64,000 nucleotides of DNA from Streptomyces sp. NBC_00659. Its GTDB lineage: Bacteria; Actinomycetota; Actinomycetes; Streptomycetales; Streptomycetaceae. Under the pieces are notes generated by a model. That model searched no databases, was not told the origin of the DNA, and saw only the letters and a list, made by a program, of their open reading frames with translations. The translations under genes were made by a program, and so were the position numbers. The stretch's first letter is position 1, and every line of letters starts with the position of its first letter. Of the stretch, positions 1-8,897 are shown one piece after another. The stretch lies in the NCBI RefSeq assembly GCF_036226925.1, contig NZ_CP109031.1, forward strand, positions 1,550,001-1,614,000, read 5' to 3'.

Positions 1-24
1 GCCCGAGACCACCGCACCACACCC

Positions 25-86
25 ACGCGTGACGAGCTCAAGGCCACCGAATCAGACGCGTGACAGGCTCGACGTCACCGGATCAG
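25..86. repeat. Imperfect 31-bp tandem repeat at the 3' end of the ROK gene
   Basis: Two adjacent 31-bp units (25-55 and 56-86) agree at about 25 of 31 positions; both begin ACGCGTGAC and end ATCAG. The second unit contains the stop codon and last codons of the ROK gene, so the segment around the stop has been duplicated just downstream. No function is evident. Confidence 0.6.
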
Positions 87-1036
87 ACGCGGGCCGCAGC
101 CGAGCGCGACCTGCGGGTGAGTGCCGCCGCGGCCGCGCCGACCAGCCCGGCGTCGGTGCCCATCAGGGCGGGCGTCACGGTCAGCCGCTGGACGAAGGAC
201 AGCGTCGCGTAGTCGGCCAGGGCCCGGCGCAGCGGTGCGAGGAGCACGTCGCCCGCCTTGCCCACTCCCCCGCCGATCACGGCGATGTCGATCTCGACCA
301 GGGTCGCGGTCGCCGCGATGCCCGCCGCGAGAGCCTGGGCGGCCCGCTCGAAGGAGGCCACGGCGACCGGGTCACCGGCGCGGGCCGCTTCGGCGACCGC
401 CGCGGCCGAGGTGTCGCCGTCGAGGCCGGGCTGCCAGCCTGCCTCCAGCGCACGGCGGGCGATGTTCGGGCCGCTGGCGATGCGCTCGACGCAGCCCCGG
501 GAGCCGCAGGGGCACGGATCACCGTCCAGGTCGACGCTGATGTGCCCGATGTGGCCCGCGTTTCCTGTGGGACCCGCGTGCAGCTGCCCGTTCAGGACGA
601 GCCCGCCGCCCACGCCGGTGGACACCACCATGCACAGCGCGTTGTCGTGGCCCCGGGCGGCGCCCTGCCAGTGTTCGGCCGCGGTGATCGCCACACCGTC
701 GCCGATCAGCTCGACGGGCAGCCCGCCCGCGGCCTCGGAGGCCCGCTCGACCAGCGGGTAGCCCCGCCAGCCGGGGACGTTCACCGGGCTCACCGTGCCC
801 GCGGAGGCGTCCACCGGCCCGGCACTGCCGATGCCCAGGGCCCCGGCCCTGCTCCACAGCGGGGAGACCGCGAGCTCACCGATGACGTCCTCGACGGCGC
901 GCATCACGGTGTCGCCGTCCTCCTTGGCCGGCGTCGGGCGCTGCGCGCGCAGGAGAATCCGGCCGTGGCCGTCCACCAGCGCTCCGGCGATCTTGGTGCC
1001 GCCGATGTCGAGCGCGGCCACGAGGTCGGTGTGCAT
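83..1036 (-). CDS. ROK family sugar kinase
   Basis: Predicted cytoplasmic sugar kinase of the ROK family, 317 aa. The phosphate loop DIGGTK is at residues 10-15, the ROK zinc signature CPCGSRGCVE at 175-184 and a glycine-rich adenosine loop IGGGVG at 254-259. There is no N-terminal helix-turn-helix, so this is a kinase and not a NagC/XylR-type repressor. In the active-site segment GDGVAITAAE the aspartate (D113) is kept but the asparagines usually flanking it are not, so the substrate may not be glucose. The ATG at 1036 is preferred over that at 1054 because GGGAG stands before it. The gene is divergent from a LacI-type regulator and shares with it an intergenic region holding a perfect palindrome, which suggests control by that regulator. 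Confidence 0.88.
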   Translation of the reverse strand: MHTDLVAALDIGGTKIAGALVDGHGRILLRAQRPTPAKEDGDTVMRAVEDVIGELAVSPLWSRAGALGIGSAGPVDASAGTVSPVNVPGWRGYPLVERASEAAGGLPVELIGDGVAITAAEHWQGAARGHDNALCMVVSTGVGGGLVLNGQLHAGPTGNAGHIGHISVDLDGDPCPCGSRGCVERIASGPNIARRALEAGWQPGLDGDTSAAAVAEAARAGDPVAVASFERAAQALAAGIAATATLVEIDIAVIGGGVGKAGDVLLAPLRRALADYATLSFVQRLTVTPALMGTDAGLVGAAAAALTRRSRSAAARV

Positions 1037-1223
1037 CAGTTTCAGGTCTCCCATGGGGTGTCGTGACGGGCCCGCCGCGCCGCGGGTCCGGGGTCTCCGG
1101 CCGGGAAAGGTTCAGGATCGGGCCCCGTCGTACGCCGCGCGGGGTGCGCCGACGGACCACGGGGACCGTGCGCCCTGGGGAAGACGCAGGCCGGAGATTG
1201 CGGTGGACAGTGTCTCCCGCATC

Positions 1224-1238
1224 TGACAACGTTGTCCA
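1224..1238. promoter_or_regulatory. LacI/GalR-type operator palindrome
   Basis: GACAACGTTGTC at 1225-1236 is a perfect 12-bp palindrome with a central CG, the typical form of LacI/GalR-family operators. It lies between the divergent ROK kinase and LacI regulator genes. A TATGCT hexamer at 1244-1249 could be the -10 element of the regulator. Binding by the neighbouring regulator is inferred. Confidence 0.65.
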
Positions 1239-1319
1239 GGCTCTATGCTCGACGCCACATCCTCATACAACCCCATGGACCTACGCATCCCCGTGGACGA
1301 CAGGACAGGACAGCACATC

Positions 1320-2357
1320 GTGGCCGAGACCACCCGCCGATCCGAGAACCGCTACGGAAACCGTCCGACCATGAAGGACGTGGCGGCGCGTGCCGGAGTC
1401 GGTCTCAAGACGGTCTCCCGCGTGGTCAACAGCGAGCCCGGGGTCACCCCGGACACGGAGCGGCGCGTCCAGGAGGCCATCGAGGCGCTGGGCTTCCGCC
1501 GCAACGACAGCGCCCGGGTGCTGCGCAAGGGCCGTACCGCGAGCATCGGGCTGGTCCTGGAGGACCTCGCGGACCCGTTCTACGGGCCGCTGAGCCGCGC
1601 GGTCGAGGAGGTGGCCCGAGCGCACGGAGCCCTGCTGATCAACGGTTCCAGCGCGGAGGACCCGGACCGGGAGCAGGAACTGGTCCTCGCGCTGTGCGCG
1701 CGCCGTGTGGACGGGCTGGTCGTGATCCCGGCCGGCGACGACCACCGCTATCTGGAGCCGGAGATAAAGGCGGGCGTGGCCACGGTCTTCGTGGACCGCC
1801 CGGCCGGGCGGATCGACGCCGACGTCGTCCTGTCGGACAGCTTCGGCGGCGCCCGGGACGGTGTCGCCCACCTGATCGCCCACGGCCACCGCCGGATCGG
1901 CTTCATCGGTGACATGCCCCGCATCCACACCGCCGCCGAGCGGCTGCGCGGTTACCGGGCCGCGATGGAGGACGCCGGGATACCGGTCGAGGACGACTGG
2001 ATGTCTCTCGGCGTCACCGATCCGCAGCGGGTACGCAAGGCGGCCGAGGACATGCTGTCCGGCCCCTCCCCCGTCACCGCGGTCTTCGCGGGCAACAACC
2101 GGGTCACCGTGACCGTCGTCCGGGTCATCGCCGAGCGCGGCCGCCCCGTCGCCCTCGTCGGATTCGACGACATCGAGCTCGCCGACCTCCTGGAGCCCGG
2201 GGTCACCGTCGTCGCCCAGGACGCCGCCGCCCTGGGCCGCACCGCCGCCGAACGCCTGTTCCGCCAGCTCGACGGCAGCCTCGTCGCCCCGGAACGCATC
2301 GAACTCCCGACCCGCCTGATCACCCGCGGCTCGGGGGAACTGCCGCCGGCGCGTTGA
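1320..2357 (+). CDS. LacI family transcriptional regulator
   Basis: DNA-binding repressor of the LacI/GalR family, 345 aa. The N-terminal helix-turn-helix TMKDVAARAGVGLKTVSRVV (about residues 17-36) is followed by a hinge and a periplasmic-binding-protein-like sensor domain (IGLVLEDLADPFYGPL, FVDRPAG, VALVGFDDIELADLL). The GTG at 1320 is preferred: AGGA lies 9 nt upstream, and the earlier in-frame starts (1245, 1275) have no ribosome site and crowd the operator at 1224-1238. The gene is transcribed away from a ROK kinase, a common sugar-utilisation pairing. The ligand is presumably a sugar or sugar phosphate; nothing here identifies it. Confidence 0.9.
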   Translation: MAETTRRSENRYGNRPTMKDVAARAGVGLKTVSRVVNSEPGVTPDTERRVQEAIEALGFRRNDSARVLRKGRTASIGLVLEDLADPFYGPLSRAVEEVARAHGALLINGSSAEDPDREQELVLALCARRVDGLVVIPAGDDHRYLEPEIKAGVATVFVDRPAGRIDADVVLSDSFGGARDGVAHLIAHGHRRIGFIGDMPRIHTAAERLRGYRAAMEDAGIPVEDDWMSLGVTDPQRVRKAAEDMLSGPSPVTAVFAGNNRVTVTVVRVIAERGRPVALVGFDDIELADLLEPGVTVVAQDAAALGRTAAERLFRQLDGSLVAPERIELPTRLITRGSGELPPAR

Positions 2358-2465
2358 GCACGCAGCTCAGCGGGCCCTCTATGAGGACAGCTTTCGGTTC
2401 CTTACGATGACCGCGCACGCGTCATCCCCGGGCAGCCATCCGACGGCGAAAGGCCTGACGGCACA

Positions 2466-4280
2466 GTGGACGATCGTACGCTCGAAGCACTGGGACTCTC
2501 CGAGGCCCCACGCGAACATCCCCTCAGCTACCCGGGCGCCTGGCCCGCGGAATCCGGGCTGCTGCACCAGAACCGGCTGCTGCGGCTGACGGCCAGGCCG
2601 CACCGGCGGTTGGCCAAGTGGCTGGTGGAACAGCCGCCCGACGGATTCCGCCGGGGTGCCACAGGCAGCGCGCCCGTCCCTGTCAACTACGCCCTGATGA
2701 GCGCGAATCAGACCCTTGTGGGTGACCGCTATCCCGTCATCTCCATCGGCTCGAACGCCTGCCCGGCTCAGCTGCGCCACAAGATGGAAGGGGCCGGCGT
2801 CTCCTCCACCATTCCGATCGTGAGGGCACGGGTCACGGGCATCGGCATCGGCGTCTCGGCGTACGTGAGTCCGCTGGGATACGTCTCGTCGTCGCCCTTC
2901 CACGCACCGGGCGTCTCGCGGGATCTGTACATCACGTGGCTCGACGCCGCGCAGTTGGACATCGTGGACGCGAGCGAGGGTATCTCCGATCCACGCGGCG
3001 AGTACGACCGGGTGCTGCTGCCGTCCCCCGACTTCCGGATGGAGCTGGAGTCGGGGGAACTCCTCGGCGCCGCGTACCTGTACGTGCATCGATACGGCGT
3101 CATCCACGACGGAACGGGAGCGCCTCGGCCCCACCTCGGGGAACGTCGGCTCCTCACCGACCTCCTGTCCGAATCCGCCCAGTTGAGGGAGTGGTTCGGT
3201 GAGACACCTGAGGACTTCAGCACGCGGGCTCGGGGCAACGAGCAGCTCTGTGAGAAGGGCACACGCCTGTTCGCCGACGAGGACCGGGTGACAGACTCCG
3301 GCCTGCGCCAATACGTCGCCGCCGAGGCGTCGCGCACCGTGTACGACGACATCCACCCGGCCAACTCCCTGCCCACCGGCGCCTTCCACACCGGGCGCAC
3401 GCCCGATTCCTTCGACCAGCGTGGCGCCGGCGTGGTCCGCTTATCGAGCGCGGTCTCTGCCGCCCTGGGAGACCCCCAGTTCGCCATCGTCCAGAACGCC
3501 CAGATTCCCGAGGCTCGCCATGAGCGGCTCGGCGCGCTCGCCACCGTGATCGTGGCTTCCGACATACCGGCGCAGGAGGAGGGGCGGGTCGAAGTCGATC
3601 ATTCGCTGCGCGTCGGCGTTGGCCTCGAACCGGGCGAGGCGGTCACCGTGCGTGCCGCCCGTCTACCCCGAACCCGCCGGAGGTGGCAGGAGACGTTCTT
3701 CGGCCACGTCAACTACGTCACCTGCCGTGTGCAGGACGGTGACCGGGCCAGTGCCGAACAGGAGGTGTGTCTCCTGGACACACTGACCCTCGAACTCCTT
3801 GGTGTATCAAGCGGGGACGAAGTCGTGTTGGAGGGCTTTCCCGGCGCGGACGGCGTCGTGCCGGTTCTCCAGCTCAAGGCCATCCGTACCAGCGAGGAAG
3901 TACAGGAGCGCCGCAAGGAGTTGCACGGTGGCGACATGACAAGCCGGTATCCGAGCTCGCTCGACGCCCTGGGCACCTTTCCGGATCTCCCTTGGGTGTT
4001 TCTCGACCGCAGGCTGTGGTCGGGGCTCGGGCTGGACGGTCAGTGGCTGGCGACCGTGCGGATCCGGTGCAGTCGCTCCTACCAGCTGAAGAAGGAGCTC
4101 CGGGAAATGGTGTTCCTCCTGGGCATCGCCTTCATCGGCGTCGTGACAGTGCTCAACAGTGTGGTCTGGCAGGCCACCAGTCTCGCTGTCCTGGTTCTCC
4201 TCGTGGGCTTCGTGGTGAACGTACGCCTGCGCAGCCGACTCAATCAGCGCGCCAAGCGCGTCAGGTCCCGCCGGACATAA
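2466..4280 (+). CDS. Large membrane-anchored protein of unknown function with a TTA codon
   Basis: 604-aa protein I cannot assign to a characterised family. Residues 92-103 (ISIGSNACPAQL) followed by an alpha/beta region resemble the glycine-serine-asparagine start of gamma-glutamylcyclotransferase-like folds. Two later segments (about 375-405, with VDHSLRVGVGLEPGEAVTVR, and 430-460, with LTLELLGVSSGDEVVLEGF) look like double-psi beta-barrel halves. The C-terminus has two transmembrane helices (about 547-586) and a very basic tail, so the bulk should face the cytoplasm. Codon 326 (3441-3443) is TTA, which implies bldA dependence. Start is GTG with a weak ribosome site. It ends 15 bp from the convergent DUF6986 gene. 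Domain assignments are by eye and weak. Confidence 0.75.
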   Translation: MDDRTLEALGLSEAPREHPLSYPGAWPAESGLLHQNRLLRLTARPHRRLAKWLVEQPPDGFRRGATGSAPVPVNYALMSANQTLVGDRYPVISIGSNACPAQLRHKMEGAGVSSTIPIVRARVTGIGIGVSAYVSPLGYVSSSPFHAPGVSRDLYITWLDAAQLDIVDASEGISDPRGEYDRVLLPSPDFRMELESGELLGAAYLYVHRYGVIHDGTGAPRPHLGERRLLTDLLSESAQLREWFGETPEDFSTRARGNEQLCEKGTRLFADEDRVTDSGLRQYVAAEASRTVYDDIHPANSLPTGAFHTGRTPDSFDQRGAGVVRLSSAVSAALGDPQFAIVQNAQIPEARHERLGALATVIVASDIPAQEEGRVEVDHSLRVGVGLEPGEAVTVRAARLPRTRRRWQETFFGHVNYVTCRVQDGDRASAEQEVCLLDTLTLELLGVSSGDEVVLEGFPGADGVVPVLQLKAIRTSEEVQERRKELHGGDMTSRYPSSLDALGTFPDLPWVFLDRRLWSGLGLDGQWLATVRIRCSRSYQLKKELREMVFLLGIAFIGVVTVLNSVVWQATSLAVLVLLVGFVVNVRLRSRLNQRAKRVRSRRT

Positions 4281-4295
4281 GCCCCTCGGCGCCCC

Positions 4296-5600
4296 TCATT
4301 GCCCGGAGGCCGTCAGGTCCCCCCGCCGCGGCCGAGCGAACCCCTCCAGTTCGTGTCGGGTCAGGCCCGACTCGCGGGTCACCTCCGTCGGCGTCAGGGC
4401 GCCGCAGTCCAGGCCGCGGAGGAGGTAGCCGCTGAGGGCCTTGGCCGTGGCGGGTTCGTCCATGACGTCGCCGGAGGCGTGGCCCGCGTAGCGGGAGAGG
4501 CGGGCGGCGGCCTGTTCGAAGCCCTCGCGGTAGAAGGCGAAGACGGCCGCGTAGCGGGTCGGGATGTGGGCGGGGTGCATGTCCCAGCCCTGGTAGTAGG
4601 CGCGGGCCAGGGCGCGGCGGGTGAGGCCGTAGTGCAGGCGCCAGGCGTCGTGGACCTTCTCGGTGGGGCCGACGGGCAGGACGTTGGTGGAGCCGTCCGA
4701 GAGACGTACGCCGGTGCCGGCGGCCGCGACCTGCATGATCGCCTTGGCGTGATCGGCGGCCGGGTGGTCGCTCGACTGGTAGGCGGCGGAGACGCCGAGG
4801 CAGGCACTGTAGTCGAAGGTGCCGTAGTGCAGTCCGGTGGCGCGGCCCTCGGCGGCCTGGATCATGCGGGCGACGGTGGCCGTGCCGTCCGTGGCGAGGA
4901 TGGCCTGGCTGGTCTCGATCTGGATCTCGAAGCCGATCCGGCCGGATGCCAGGCCGCGGGCCTTCTCGAACTCCTCCAGGAGCCTGACCATCGCGGTGAC
5001 CTGCCGCGCGTACGTCACCTTGGGCAGGGTGAGGACGAGACCCTCGGGCAGGCCGCCCGCCTCCATCAGGCCCGTCAGGAAGATGTCGAGGGTACGGATG
5101 CCCCGGTCGCGGACCGGCGCCTCCATGCATTTCATGCGGATGCCCATGTACGGGGCCGCGGTGCCGTTCTCGTAGGCCTCGGCGATCAGCCGGGCCGCGC
5201 GGGCCGCCGTCGCGTCCTCCTCGGTGTCCGGGCGCGGGCCGTAGCCGTCCTCGAAGTCGACGCGCAGGTCCTCGACGGGTTCGCGCTCCAGCTTGGCGCG
5301 TACGCGGTCGTAGACGGGCCCTGCGATTTCGTCGCCGAGGCCGAGGACGGCGGCGAAGGACGCGGCGTCGGGGGCGTGTTCGTCGAGAGCGGCGAGGGCG
5401 CGGTCGCCCCAGGCTCGGACGGTGTCGGCGGCGAACGCGTCTCCGGGGACGTACACGGTATGGACGGGCTGGCGGGTGCCGGGGTCTCCTGGATAGCGGC
5501 GCTCCAGCTCGGCGTCGACGGCGGCGAGGGAGGCGCCGACCGCTTCGGTGACGGCGCCCGGGAGGCTCGTAGCCACCTTCTCCTGCTGACCCTGGCCCAT
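4296..5600 (-). CDS. DUF6986 family aldolase/citrate-lyase-like protein
   Basis: 434-aa protein of the streptomycete DUF6986 group, which has a TIM-barrel fold related to HpcH/HpaI aldolases and citrate-lyase beta subunits. Barrel features are visible: VDFEDGYG (114-121) with acidic metal-ligand-like residues, LTLPKV, and FEIQIETSQAI around residue 225, equivalent to the conserved glutamate of that superfamily. AGGAGGG lies 6 nt before the ATG. The reaction is not established; a C-C lyase acting on a 2-oxoacid or acyl-CoA substrate is plausible. Its promoter region is shared with the divergent EEP gene and contains a long perfect inverted repeat (5731-5770). Confidence 0.8.
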   Translation of the reverse strand: MGQGQQEKVATSLPGAVTEAVGASLAAVDAELERRYPGDPGTRQPVHTVYVPGDAFAADTVRAWGDRALAALDEHAPDAASFAAVLGLGDEIAGPVYDRVRAKLEREPVEDLRVDFEDGYGPRPDTEEDATAARAARLIAEAYENGTAAPYMGIRMKCMEAPVRDRGIRTLDIFLTGLMEAGGLPEGLVLTLPKVTYARQVTAMVRLLEEFEKARGLASGRIGFEIQIETSQAILATDGTATVARMIQAAEGRATGLHYGTFDYSACLGVSAAYQSSDHPAADHAKAIMQVAAAGTGVRLSDGSTNVLPVGPTEKVHDAWRLHYGLTRRALARAYYQGWDMHPAHIPTRYAAVFAFYREGFEQAAARLSRYAGHASGDVMDEPATAKALSGYLLRGLDCGALTPTEVTRESGLTRHELEGFARPRRGDLTASGQ

Positions 5601-5730
5601 CCGGCACCCTCCTGTTTTCCGCAGTACGGAATCAACAATCCGTTGAATGAAGCTATCCGGCGGGCTTCCCGCGGGTCAACACCTTCTTGGACCGCGGGAC
5701 ACGCCGCGGCCCCGCCGCGTTCACTCCCGC

Positions 5731-5770
5731 CCCGGGTGACCGGGACAGAATCCCGTCCCGGTCACCCGGG
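5731..5770. promoter_or_regulatory. Perfect 16-bp inverted repeat between divergent genes
   Basis: The arm CCCGGGTGACCGGGAC (5731-5746) is matched exactly by its reverse complement at 5755-5770, with an 8-nt spacer. It lies between the starts of the minus-strand DUF6986 gene (5600) and the plus-strand EEP gene (5844), where a terminator is not needed for either, so an operator or insulating hairpin is likelier. Confidence 0.6.
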
Positions 5771-5843
5771 ACAGACGTTCCCGGTTCCTTCTTCCCCTCC
5801 CGTGGTGCGCGCCCCGTCCTGACTCGCGAGCGAAGGAGCACAC

Positions 5844-6737
5844 GTGCCCGACTCCAGGAGACCGACCAGACGCGCGGGGCTCAGAAACGCGGTGGCCGCC
5901 GCGGTCGCCCTGCCCCTCCTCACCACCGCGCGGGCCTCCGCCACCCGACGCCCCCGCCCCCGTCTCGACGTCATGACCTACAACCTGCGCTTCGCGAGCG
6001 CCGTGGAGCCCAACAGCTGGGCGGTGCGCCGTCCGGTGATGCGTGAGCTGCTGCACCGTACGCGGCCTCACGTCATCGGCACCCAGGAAGGCCTCTACCA
6101 GCAGCTGCTCGACATCGAGGCCGACCTCGCGCCGCACTACGAGTGGATCGGCACCGGCAGGGAGGGCGGCAGCGGCGACGAGTCCGTGGCGCTCTTCTAC
6201 GACACCCGGCGTCTGGCCCCGCTGAAGCACGACACGTTCTGGCTCTCCGGCACCCCCCGGGTGATCGGCTCGAACACCTGGGGCGCCGCGCTCCCCCGCA
6301 TCGCCACCTGGGTGCGCTTCCGCGATCTGGCGGACGGCGGACGGCAGTTCCACGTCCTCAACACCCATCTGGACCACGCGAGCCAGTACGCGCGTGCACG
6401 GGCCGCCGCCCTCGTCGCCGAACGGATCGCGGAGTTCGATCCGTCCCTGCCGTGCCTGGTCACCGGCGACTTCAACGCGCCGGCGCACCGGAACGAGGTC
6501 TACGACATCCTGCTGGGCGCCGGACTCACCGACACCTGGGACACGGCCGCCTCGCGGAGCAGGCTCTACGCGACCTTCCACGGCTACGCGCCGCTGACGC
6601 CGGACGGCGACCGCATCGACTGGATCCTCGCGGGCCCCGGCGTCGAGGTGCACCGGGCGTCGATCGACACCTTCTCGCTGCACGGCCGGTTCCCGAGCGA
6701 CCATCTGCCGGTGCGGGCCTCGCTGACCCTGGGATGA
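5844..6737 (+). CDS. Secreted endonuclease/exonuclease/phosphatase family protein
   Basis: 297-aa phosphodiesterase of the EEP (DNase I-like) superfamily, predicted to be exported. The N-terminus has two Arg-rich stretches (RRPTRRAGLR) before a hydrophobic segment ending in AXA-type residues (TTARASA), compatible with a Tat signal although the twin-arginine motif is imperfect. Catalytic motifs are present in order: MTYNLRF (Asn metal ligand), GTQEG (Glu), TGDFNAP (Asp-Asn) and SDHLPV (Asp-His). Secreted streptomycete members act on phosphate esters including nucleic acids or sphingomyelin; the substrate is not determinable here. Transcription is divergent from DUF6986 and ends at the strong hairpin 6772-6808. 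Confidence 0.85.
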   Translation: MPDSRRPTRRAGLRNAVAAAVALPLLTTARASATRRPRPRLDVMTYNLRFASAVEPNSWAVRRPVMRELLHRTRPHVIGTQEGLYQQLLDIEADLAPHYEWIGTGREGGSGDESVALFYDTRRLAPLKHDTFWLSGTPRVIGSNTWGAALPRIATWVRFRDLADGGRQFHVLNTHLDHASQYARARAAALVAERIAEFDPSLPCLVTGDFNAPAHRNEVYDILLGAGLTDTWDTAASRSRLYATFHGYAPLTPDGDRIDWILAGPGVEVHRASIDTFSLHGRFPSDHLPVRASLTLG

Positions 6738-6771
6738 AGGGGGCCGGTGACGGGATGCTTTTTGGATGCGC

Positions 6772-6808
6772 GAAGGCCCCCGCGACCGGTGCGGTCGCGG
6801 GGGCCTTC
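6772..6808. terminator. Bidirectional hairpin terminator
   Basis: A perfect 17-bp stem (arms 6772-6788 and 6792-6808) with a 3-nt loop lies between the convergent EEP gene and etfA. There is no U-tract, as is usual in Streptomyces. Confidence 0.85.
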
Positions 6809-6822
6809 GAGCGCTGCGGGGA

Positions 6823-7785
6823 TCAGCCCTTGCGGGTGTTGATCTCCTCGGTGAGCTGCGGCACGACGTCGAAGAGGTCGCCGACCACTCCGTAGTCGAC
6901 CAGGTCGAAGATCGGCGCCTCGGCGTCCTTGTTGATCGCCACGATCGTCTTCGAGGTCTGCATGCCGGCGCGGTGCTGGATGGCGCCGGAGATGCCGGAG
7001 GCGATGTAGAGCTGCGGCGAGACGGACTTGCCGGTCTGGCCCACCTGGTTGGTGTGCGGGTACCAGCCGGCGTCGACCGCGGCACGCGAGGCACCCACGG
7101 CGGCACCGAGCGAGTCGGCGAGGTTCTCGATGATCGAGAAGTTCTCGGCGCCGTTGACGCCACGGCCGCCGGAGACGACGATCGCGGCCTCGGTCAGCTC
7201 GGGGCGGCCGGTCGAGGCGCGCGGCGTGCGGGCGGTGACCTTGGTGCCGGTGGCCTTGTCGGAGAAGGTGACCGTGAGGGCCTCGACGGCGCCGGCGGCC
7301 GGGGCGGCCTCCACGGCGGCCGAGTTCGGCTTGACCGTGATGACCGGGGTGCCCTTGGAGACACGGGACTTGGTGGTGAAGGAGGCGGCGAACGCGGACT
7401 GCGTGGCGACCGGGCCCTCGTCACCGGCCTCCAGGTCGGTGGCGTCGGTGATGATGCCCGAGCCGATACGGACCGCGAGGCGGGCCGCGATCTCCTTGCC
7501 CTCGGCGGAGGACGGGACGAGCACGGCGGCCGGGGAGACGGCGTCGTACGCGGCCTGCAGCGCGTCCACCTTCGGCACGACGAGGTAGTCGGCGTACTCG
7601 GCGGCGTCGTGCGTGAGGACCTTCACCGCGCCGTGCTCGGCGAGCGCGGCGGCGGTGTTCTCGGCGCCGGGGCCGAGAGCGACGGCGACGGGCTCGCCGA
7701 TACGGCGGGCCAGCGTCAGCAGTTCGAGGGTGGGCTTGCGGACGGCACCGTCCACGTGGTCGACGTAGACAAGAACTTCAGCCAT
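6823..7785 (-). CDS. etfA: Electron transfer flavoprotein subunit alpha
   Basis: Alpha subunit (320 aa) of the soluble electron transfer flavoprotein, which accepts electrons from acyl-CoA and related dehydrogenases and passes them to ETF-quinone oxidoreductase. The C-terminal FAD-binding signature is clear ([21 protein letters not shown] then [15 protein letters not shown]), as is the upstream [11 protein letters not shown] segment. CAGGAG lies 9 nt before the ATG. It follows etfB by 96 bp on the same strand, the standard operon order. Transcription ends at the strong hairpin just downstream. Confidence 0.97.
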   Translation of the reverse strand: MAEVLVYVDHVDGAVRKPTLELLTLARRIGEPVAVALGPGAENTAAALAEHGAVKVLTHDAAEYADYLVVPKVDALQAAYDAVSPAAVLVPSSAEGKEIAARLAVRIGSGIITDATDLEAGDEGPVATQSAFAASFTTKSRVSKGTPVITVKPNSAAVEAAPAAGAVEALTVTFSDKATGTKVTARTPRASTGRPELTEAAIVVSGGRGVNGAENFSIIENLADSLGAAVGASRAAVDAGWYPHTNQVGQTGKSVSPQLYIASGISGAIQHRAGMQTSKTIVAINKDAEAPIFDLVDYGVVGDLFDVVPQLTEEINTRKG

Positions 7786-7881
7786 GGGAATGCTCCTGCG
7801 GATTGCGAAGTCTGAGGGCGGTAAGCGGGGTGGACCTTGGCCGCAGCGACGGTCCGGGGGCGCGCCCCGGACCCGCGGCGA

Positions 7882-8667
7882 CTAGATGAACTTCTGGCCC
7901 GCGAGGAACTCGGCGAGCTGCTTGCCGCCCTCGCCCTCGTCCTTGACGATCGTGCCTGCGGTGCGCGCCGGACGCTCGGTCGCGGAGTCGACCTTGGTCC
8001 AGGCGCCCTCGAGGCCGACCTCGTCCGCCTCGATCTCCAGGTCCTCGAGGTCCCAGGACTGAACCGGCTTCTTCTTGGCGGCCATGATGCCCTTGAAGGA
8101 CGGGTAACGCGCCTCGCCCGACTGGTCGGTCACCGACACGACCGCGGGCAGGGAGGCCTCCAGCTGCTCGGAGGCGGTGTCGCCGTCACGGCGGCCCTTG
8201 ACCACGCCGTCCTCGACCGAGACCTCGGAGAGCAGCGTGACCTGCGGGACACCCAGGCGCTCGGCCAGCAGCGCCGGGACGATGCCCGCGGTGCCGTCCG
8301 TGGACGCCATGCCCGAGATGACCAGGTCGAAGCCGGCCTTCTCGATCGCCTTGGCCAGCACCAGCGAGGTGCCCACCGCGTCGGTGCCGTGCAGGTCGTC
8401 GTCCTCGACGTGGATGGCCTTGTCGGCACCCATGGACAGCGCCTTGCGCAGCGCGTCCTTCGCGTCCTCGGGGCCGACGGTCAGCACGGTGATCTCTGCG
8501 TCGTCCGCGTCACCGGCGATCTGCAGCGCCTGCTCGACGGCGTACTCGTCGAGCTCGGACAGCAGGCCGTCCACGTCGTCACGGTCGACGGTCAGGTCAT
8601 CGGCGAAGTGCCGGTCGCCAGTGGCGTCGGGCACGTACTTCACAGTGACAACGATCCTCAAGCTCAC
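7882..8667 (-). CDS. etfB: Electron transfer flavoprotein subunit beta
   Basis: Beta subunit (261 aa) of the electron transfer flavoprotein, which binds AMP and completes the FAD-binding heterodimer with EtfA. The start SLRIVVTVKYVPD, the segment ALRKALSMGADKAIHV, and DLVISGMASTDGTAGIVPALLAERLG are typical of the family. The start is GTG at 8667 with AGGAG 8 nt upstream. It is the first gene of the etfB-etfA operon; the 229 bp upstream contain an AT-rich patch (about 8768-8782) that is the likely promoter area. Confidence 0.97.
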   Translation of the reverse strand: MSLRIVVTVKYVPDATGDRHFADDLTVDRDDVDGLLSELDEYAVEQALQIAGDADDAEITVLTVGPEDAKDALRKALSMGADKAIHVEDDDLHGTDAVGTSLVLAKAIEKAGFDLVISGMASTDGTAGIVPALLAERLGVPQVTLLSEVSVEDGVVKGRRDGDTASEQLEASLPAVVSVTDQSGEARYPSFKGIMAAKKKPVQSWDLEDLEIEADEVGLEGAWTKVDSATERPARTAGTIVKDEGEGGKQLAEFLAGQKFI

Positions 8668-8873
8668 GCCGGCTCTCCTACTGCATCGTCATTTCTGGGC
8701 TGCCTTCTTTCAGGCAGCATAGGCGCCTGAAGCGGCCGATCCCGGTCGGGGCGGCCCGCGCTCCGAACGAAATATTACTCACCAGTACACCCATTGGGCG
8801 CACACTAAGCAAGCGCTTTGGACTGTGACCTTCGCAACGCTGTGTAACCAGCGAGTAGAACCGGCGAGTAGCA

Positions 8874-8897
8874 AACCCGCCGCCCGGCCGGCGGGTT
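8874..8897 (-). terminator. Hairpin terminator of the flavin reductase gene
   Basis: A 9-bp stem (AACCCGCCG and its complement) with a 6-nt loop begins at the stop codon of the minus-strand flavin reductase gene and is followed by a short T-run on that strand. Confidence 0.65.

Noticed and set aside
1245..1319. LacI start at 1245 or 1275
   Set aside because: Neither has a ribosome site, and 1245 would lie almost on the operator; GTG 1320 has AGGA at proper distance.
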